From: Takakia lepidozioides
Lineage: Eukaryota; Streptophyta; Takakiopsida; Takakiales; Takakiaceae
Direction of reading: 5' to 3'
Assembly (NCBI GenBank): GCA_030704615.1
Contig: CM060732.1
Location: 62,105,053-62,169,052 of the forward strand
DNA length: 64,000 bases
This document shows, in pieces, positions 59,965-64,000 of the stretch. The position numbers were made by a program, and so were the translations under genes. How positions within the stretch are numbered: the stretch's first letter is position 1; each line of letters opens with the position of its first letter. The notes under the pieces are model-generated. The model did not search any database. It was not told the DNA's origin and worked only from the letters and a program-made list of their open reading frames with translations.

Positions 59965-60857
59965 TTCAGGAGATCTCTCGTATCCTATCTATGCACTTGG
60001 TACGACAGTCAAGCGAGATTCATGCAGTTTGGGAGAAGGATTACCCTGGGTTTCATGACACCACTTCCCGATGCCTCTTCTTGCTGCGTCCTCACAGCTT
60101 CCTTTGGTGTCGCTTCTTTCTCACCGACGGTGGTGGTGTCGATGTCCATGTCATGCACAATGGTCTCCGGGGCAGTCTCCTCGCCTTCCATTCTTCCCTC
60201 CATTTCGGGCTGGATCGACTCTGTGATCTGTTGTGATCCGTGGGTTGACGTATCCTGTGCAACCTGCTCATCAGCGTTTTGCAGATTGCGCAACTTTCTC
60301 ATTCTGACTCGCGCGTTTTTCCTCTCTCTCACACTCGTGAAGTAAAGGGACTGCCTTCTACGTCTTCTTACTATGTCTTCTCTCTCACTCCCGCAGCTCT
60401 TCAGCTTGACTAACAAACAATCGAGAAAGTAAGGAACCCTGTAAAGCCATCAGTTATGCATGTGGTTAAGGACGTGCGTGTCTACCCTATAACCCCCCAA
60501 ATGGATCGATCTCACTGGCTGCGGCTTATTGGGCGCCCCTAATGCCATCAATAAGCCGAGTTTTTCAAATGTGGATGTTTTCTGATTTGGATGAAATATT
60601 GCGCACATGAGGCATGCCATCGCCCTATCATACACGGATTTTGCCTTCTTCAAAACGAAAACATACATAACGTCAGAAACGCAATGTCCACGTTCATCCG
60701 GCGTTGGATATTTCCCGGGTTCGGCACTCAATGCACTGTCCGGGTTCACGTTGTGGAACGCCGCAAAACGCAAATTGGATTGCAATATCCAAGACGGCGC
60801 CGTCTTTTCCCGGTGGTGTGACACTGACAAAATAAACAGTTTTGTTCCCTTCTCCAT

Positions 60858-61054
60858 CAATTTGGCAACAGCCCAACTGTTTTGGCTATGTGGTTCAATA
60901 CCCTCACAAGTTATTGGTTAATGTGTGGGGCCAGTTGTACAACTGCCTCTTGCCTTAGCAAACACTTTTGGGATTTGGCAATCGCCTCCGGAAGGTTTTT
61001 ACCTGGCCATGTCGCACAGTTGTATTGGTACGCACCATCGTATGTTCACACCAC
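60858..61054. promoter_or_regulatory. Shared divergent promoter gap
   Basis: Only 197 bp separate the first ATG of the minus-strand fusion gene (60857) from the first ATG of the plus-strand transposase (61055), so both promoters and 5' untranslated parts must fall here or overlap the genes. No canonical TATA box is obvious. Confidence 0.5.
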
Positions 61055-63080
61055 ATGGCTTCTCCTAATGACGTGGCCTTCGCCGAGTTTCAGTATACTG
61101 AAGAGCCTTGCCCTTTCAGTGCCTCGGTTGAAGATGATGGTTTTGTTGTGGTGGAGGAGCATGTTCTGGCAGCAAGGTTCAAGCTTGACATTGGTTGTGT
61201 TACTGTTGAGAAAGAGATCTATGACTTGGAGGGAAACGTTCAAAGAACGTTGTTCCAGAAACCGCACGTTGTAGAGAAACACAAGGAATGGAGAGTTCTT
61301 CCTGGAAAATATCGTGTGTTCCGAAGCGAAAGGAGACAATCCGGTGGCTCCATTGTCACTCCTGGGACAGGTGCCTCTATCGTTCAAGGAAAGCGGCATG
61401 TGACTGTGAAGCAGGAGGACACCACTTCAACAACTTTTGTGACACTGTCGGATTCCTCGGATGATGAATTGGTAGACATACTGGCTCCCATGAACAGTCT
61501 TCCTGAAGGGGACGTCGATGTTCAGGAAATCGTTAGCGTCATCCCACATCTGAAAGCATTGTCAGGAAAACCAGGATCCAAAAACGAGATCGCAGGGATA
61601 CTGTGGGATTCATTTGCAACAAAAAAGGTTCCTTTCCTTCCACCTTCTTTCGACGGTGACATCCTCTTTGAGCTGAATCCAGCAACTTGTGCTGGGGGCC
61701 TCTCAAGTCTCTTGCAAGGAACGGATAAAAAGCATGATGGCCATCCATGGTGCAGAACCAAAACGTCCAATATCCACAACGATGTAAACTTGACATTCAG
61801 AAGGAGCGTTTGTGTGGGGCATCTGAGATGTGTGAATGCAAGTTGCCAGCGTTTCATGAAGAGCGGTGCTAAAAATGAGAGTGAGTGGGAAGGACTCTCC
61901 GACAATCTTTTTATCCCAGGCTGTGCCCCACCGTCTGCCAGTACATTTGTTTGTAAGTTCTGCAAGGTGGCCCCCTCCTGCATTACACATTGCCCTGCTC
62001 GCATGTACTACGTTACTCACCGTTGCAAAACCATGACTCGAGCCTACATTCATTTTGGGACTCACGACCATCCCGTGTCTCACGGCGATTGCAGAGATAG
62101 TGTGGAGTTGGCGCGTGGGCTTGTCGTGGAGGAGTTTGCAAAGTCCCCTTCAGCCAAACCATCTGCCATAGCGCCGGCTGCCAGCAAAAGTTTCCTAGAG
62201 AGGCACATTCTTGGGCAGGGAAGCAAATGCAGCTCAAGACTTGAGGGGGCTTCTTTGGATGCAGTGATGGATCACTTTTCCGTGTTGAGCTCCCCCAATA
62301 TTAGGAATCAGGTGAATGCATTGAGAGTGCGCGGTGGAAACACAGGATCCATCAACAACATTATGGAGCTCAAGCTCATAAGTCAATATGACTTTATCCA
62401 ATCTAGCGTCTTCCCGGGTCAGGGGTCTTCAAAGGTTTACTTGTTCAAGATGTCTACGGTGGGCGAGGGTAGTGGCGTCAGCCTGGCCAGACGTATGCAA
62501 CAAGGGGGGGATCTGGAGAAAGCATGGCTGATGTTTGATCATTGCAAACGAGTGAAGGGCTGGATAACCATGTCTTGCCATGTTTACGACCCGAACTACC
62601 AAAGAATAATGACAATTGCCATCTGTGACATGCAGTCTGAAGATAAAGAGTCCTAGATGATAATGTGGAATTGTTTGCTTTCAGTCATGGAGTCCAATGG
62701 ACATACAGGCATAAATTTCAACAGGTTTATGGCGGATAGTGCACAGGCTAACTTCAACGCTGTGCGTCGAGTTTTTGGATCTGGTGATCCAAAGGTACCC
62801 ATGCCTAATAGGGAGCGCACATGTCTATTCCACTGGACTCAGTCCCTACAGAAACATACGAAGAGGTGCATCAGAAGAGATCTGTAGGCAGAGCATATGA
62901 GGCTCTGCTTCATGTACAAGCTTGCGACTACAATGGAAGAGGCTGAGACCATGTACTAGACAGTGAGAGCATAGTGGTTCTCGTCAGGGGCTACTGATCA
63001 GGACGGTGTCAAAGAATTGGAAGACTGGTTGGTCTTCTGGCACTTCAGATACAGGCAATGGGGGGCTTTCATGACTACTG
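61055..63080 (+). pseudogene. MULE-like DDE transposase with four in-frame TAG codons
   Basis: Open from ATG 61055 (MASPNDVAFAEFQYTEEPCP) to TAG 62654. The same frame continues with TAG at 62885, 62957 and 62972, up to a likely donor (gtaagc) at about 63080. Residues 125-145 carry an acidic FVTLSDSSDDELVDIL. Residues 230-345 are a Cys/His-rich zinc-binding region (CVGHLRCVNASC, CKFCKVAPSCITHCPARMYY, HFGTHDHPVSHGDCR), probably WRKY/GCM-like DNA binding. The catalytic part includes SCHVYDPNYQRIMTIAICDM, then FMADSAQANFNAVRRVF with the likely second Asp, and ERTCLFHWTQSL with the C-x2-H signature of MULE-type transposases. Coding similarity continues past each stop (ELEDWLVFWHFRYRQWGAFM near 63050). 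The acidic Glu and C terminus are not identified; they may lie in later exons or be lost. Confidence 0.7.
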
Positions 63081-63271
63081 TAAGCTACCTTTCACCTCTG
63101 CAATCCCTTGTATGTGCCCAGTTTCTTTCCTTGTTCCCAGAACAGTCTGCGCTTGCATGAATGACGCTCTTTCATTTTCCTTTCACAGGACATGTCCCTT
63201 GAGTGCATCTCCCATGTATAGGCCCAAGTGTCGAGTGTCATCTAAGTCCAAGTGCAATCCCATATCTAATC

Positions 63272-63273
<2 letters not shown>

Positions 63274-63302
<29 letters not shown>

Positions 63303-63420
63303 CCCCAGAGAGCCTATGACCAGATTTGAACTGGAGCCCTTTCCCTTGATATCTCTCTTGTCGAGGCTCCAACCATTGTCCCAAGAATGCCCACTTTGCC
63401 ATTTGTGCTATTTTTTGTGA
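63274..63420 (-). mobile_element. tRNA-derived SINE, family D, with poly(A) tail
   Basis: A minus-strand head has an A-box-like aatggcaaagtgggcattct (about 63384-63403) and a B box (ccagttcaaatctgg, about 63321-63335). It is followed by a short body and an A run of about 29 (plus-strand T run 63274-63302). It has inserted in or near the 3' part of the transposase gene. Confidence 0.65.
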
Positions 63421-63424
63421 ATTT

Positions 63425-64000
63425 CCAATGACCAAAAGTACTTGGAATTCCGTATCTCCTGGATTAGACTTTAAGTATAAATAGGGAGAGCTCGGAGGGT
63501 GGACACACAACTTGTTGTGGTCCTATGGTTGGGTGGAGAGTTCTCAGTAATAAGTTCATCTTTTATCTCTATTCTCTGTCGAATTCCAACAAAAACAAGG
63601 GCCCATCATGGCGCACAAGATATTTTGCTCTTTTGGTACCTTTGACTTTAACCATTTTAACCATGTTAAGAAATAAATATATCATTGGAAAGCTCTTGAT
63701 GAGCCCCAACATTTTGTGGTTGGAACAATTTTCAGTAGAGTTCATCTACCTAGGATAAATTGAGTGTAAAGTAGAGGATTAAATGGTGTATTGTAGTTCA
63801 TTCCTCTTTGGGTAAGCTTGCTGGTCTATCATGGCGCATCCCAACCTGACACGCTCCAAAAATGGGCATACTTTCTTGCATCATGGGTGTGCTTTTGACC
63901 GCCACTGTGGGGTACACGTGCCATGAACGGTGCTTCTACCCTAATGCAATTGGAACACATGGAAGTATAGTGTCTCTGGTTTTTATCTAATGAAAATACT
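63425..64000. other. Right end of window, nothing recognised
   Basis: No supported coding sequence or recognised repeat. If the transposase gene continues, its later exons or the right end of the element should lie here or beyond the window. Confidence 0.35.

Larger units (their letters stand above)
54501..60857 (-). pseudogene. ParB/sulfiredoxin-like plus amino-methyltransferase-like fusion protein, decayed
   Basis: Eleven exons, about 1,245 codons: 60486-60857 (ATG 60857), about 60045-60409, 58205-58812, 57903-58095, 57575-57853, 57082-57305, 56149-56756, 55692-56033, 55180-55450, 54895-55084, 54501-54795 (TGA). Exon 3 has a ParB-like fold signature: basic/acidic lead, KIMIPLCHLISMPMVRP, then WDGNHRFMAWMNVI with DGNHR at 58339-58353. 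Exons 5-6 are coiled coil. Exon 8 has VIVDIPDG (motif IV position, normally DPPY), FFLSDARVLVIIQS and YLKASGMRIIKTW. Exons 9-10 have NPAFIQTIIESC, IIDLTLGT (motif I, 55181-55204) and GRHLFGMEGD (motif II). Order IV...I is that of beta-class DNA amino-methyltransferases. Disabled by TGA (about 57213), a one-base frameshift in a G/C run (about 56345) and TAA (about 56154). Divergent to the transposase. Junction of exons 1-2 is uncertain. Confidence 0.65.

Noticed and set aside
60591-61274. Several plus-strand open frames around the divergent promoter
   Set aside because: They overlap exon 1 of the minus-strand fusion gene or the transposase start in other frames, and have no family resemblance.

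Overview
This window reads as nuclear DNA of a land plant. Host genes are split by short plant-type introns with GT..AG borders, and four families are recognisable: a U-box protein of the PUB62/63 type, proteasome subunit beta-1 (PBA1), a B3/REM protein and the RNA helicase RH29. The DNA between and inside them is packed with plant-type mobile elements: LINE fragments with tails ending in TC runs rather than poly(A), tRNA-derived SINEs, a PIF/Harbinger-like element, a CACTA-like remnant, a Ty3/Gypsy integrase fragment and a MULE-like transposase. I cannot name the species. The transposase type and the mix of elements would fit a seed-free plant (bryophyte, lycophyte or fern), but that is inference.

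Layout. 1-9.7 kb is mostly mobile-element debris: degenerate tandem repeats, a broken CACTA-type protein gene, a broken LINE ORF1 and a Harbinger-like element with 15-bp inverted ends. A foldback element follows at 9.7-10.1 kb. 11.4-15.9 kb (minus) holds a complete 8-exon PUB62/63-like E3 ligase gene (about 538 codons). 17.7-21.4 kb (plus) holds a complete 9-exon PBA1 gene (226 codons). 22-31 kb is repeats, SINEs and a cluster of PPR pseudogene fragments in opposing orientations. 32.2-33.7 kb (plus) is a 3-exon gene with two B3 domains, with diverged tandem repeats upstream. 34-39.8 kb holds a collapsed LINE and a decayed leucine-rich-repeat-like region. 39.8-51.8 kb (minus) is a complete 14-exon RH29/DDX54/Dbp10 gene (868 codons) whose introns carry at least three LINE 3' fragments, all in the gene's own orientation. 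52.9-53.7 kb (minus) is a Ty3/Gypsy integrase remnant.

The most unusual part is 54.5-63.1 kb. Two divergent genes share a promoter gap of about 200 bp. The plus-strand gene is a MULE-like transposase with a D...C-x2-H signature, broken by four in-frame stop codons, all TAG. The minus-strand gene has 11 exons and about 1,245 codons. It encodes a ParB/sulfiredoxin-like domain with a DGNHR motif, then a coiled-coil stretch, then what looks like a circularly ordered (beta-class) amino-methyltransferase fold with a degenerate catalytic motif IV. Twelve copies of a 22-26 bp palindrome built on CTGAGTGCG-N4-CGCACTCAG lie only in this gene's introns, nine of them in an array at 58.88-59.96 kb. The arrangement resembles MULEs that encode a second, DNA-binding protein recognising motifs repeated in the element's own non-coding DNA (VANDAL/VANC in Arabidopsis), but with an unrelated protein of bacterial or phage modification-enzyme appearance. 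I propose it as a candidate undescribed transposon-encoded system. The copy here is decayed: one frameshift plus two in-frame stops in the minus gene, and the four stops in the transposase.

Exon borders were placed by hand from splice signals, reading phase and family similarity, and may be off by a few bases. No database search was possible.
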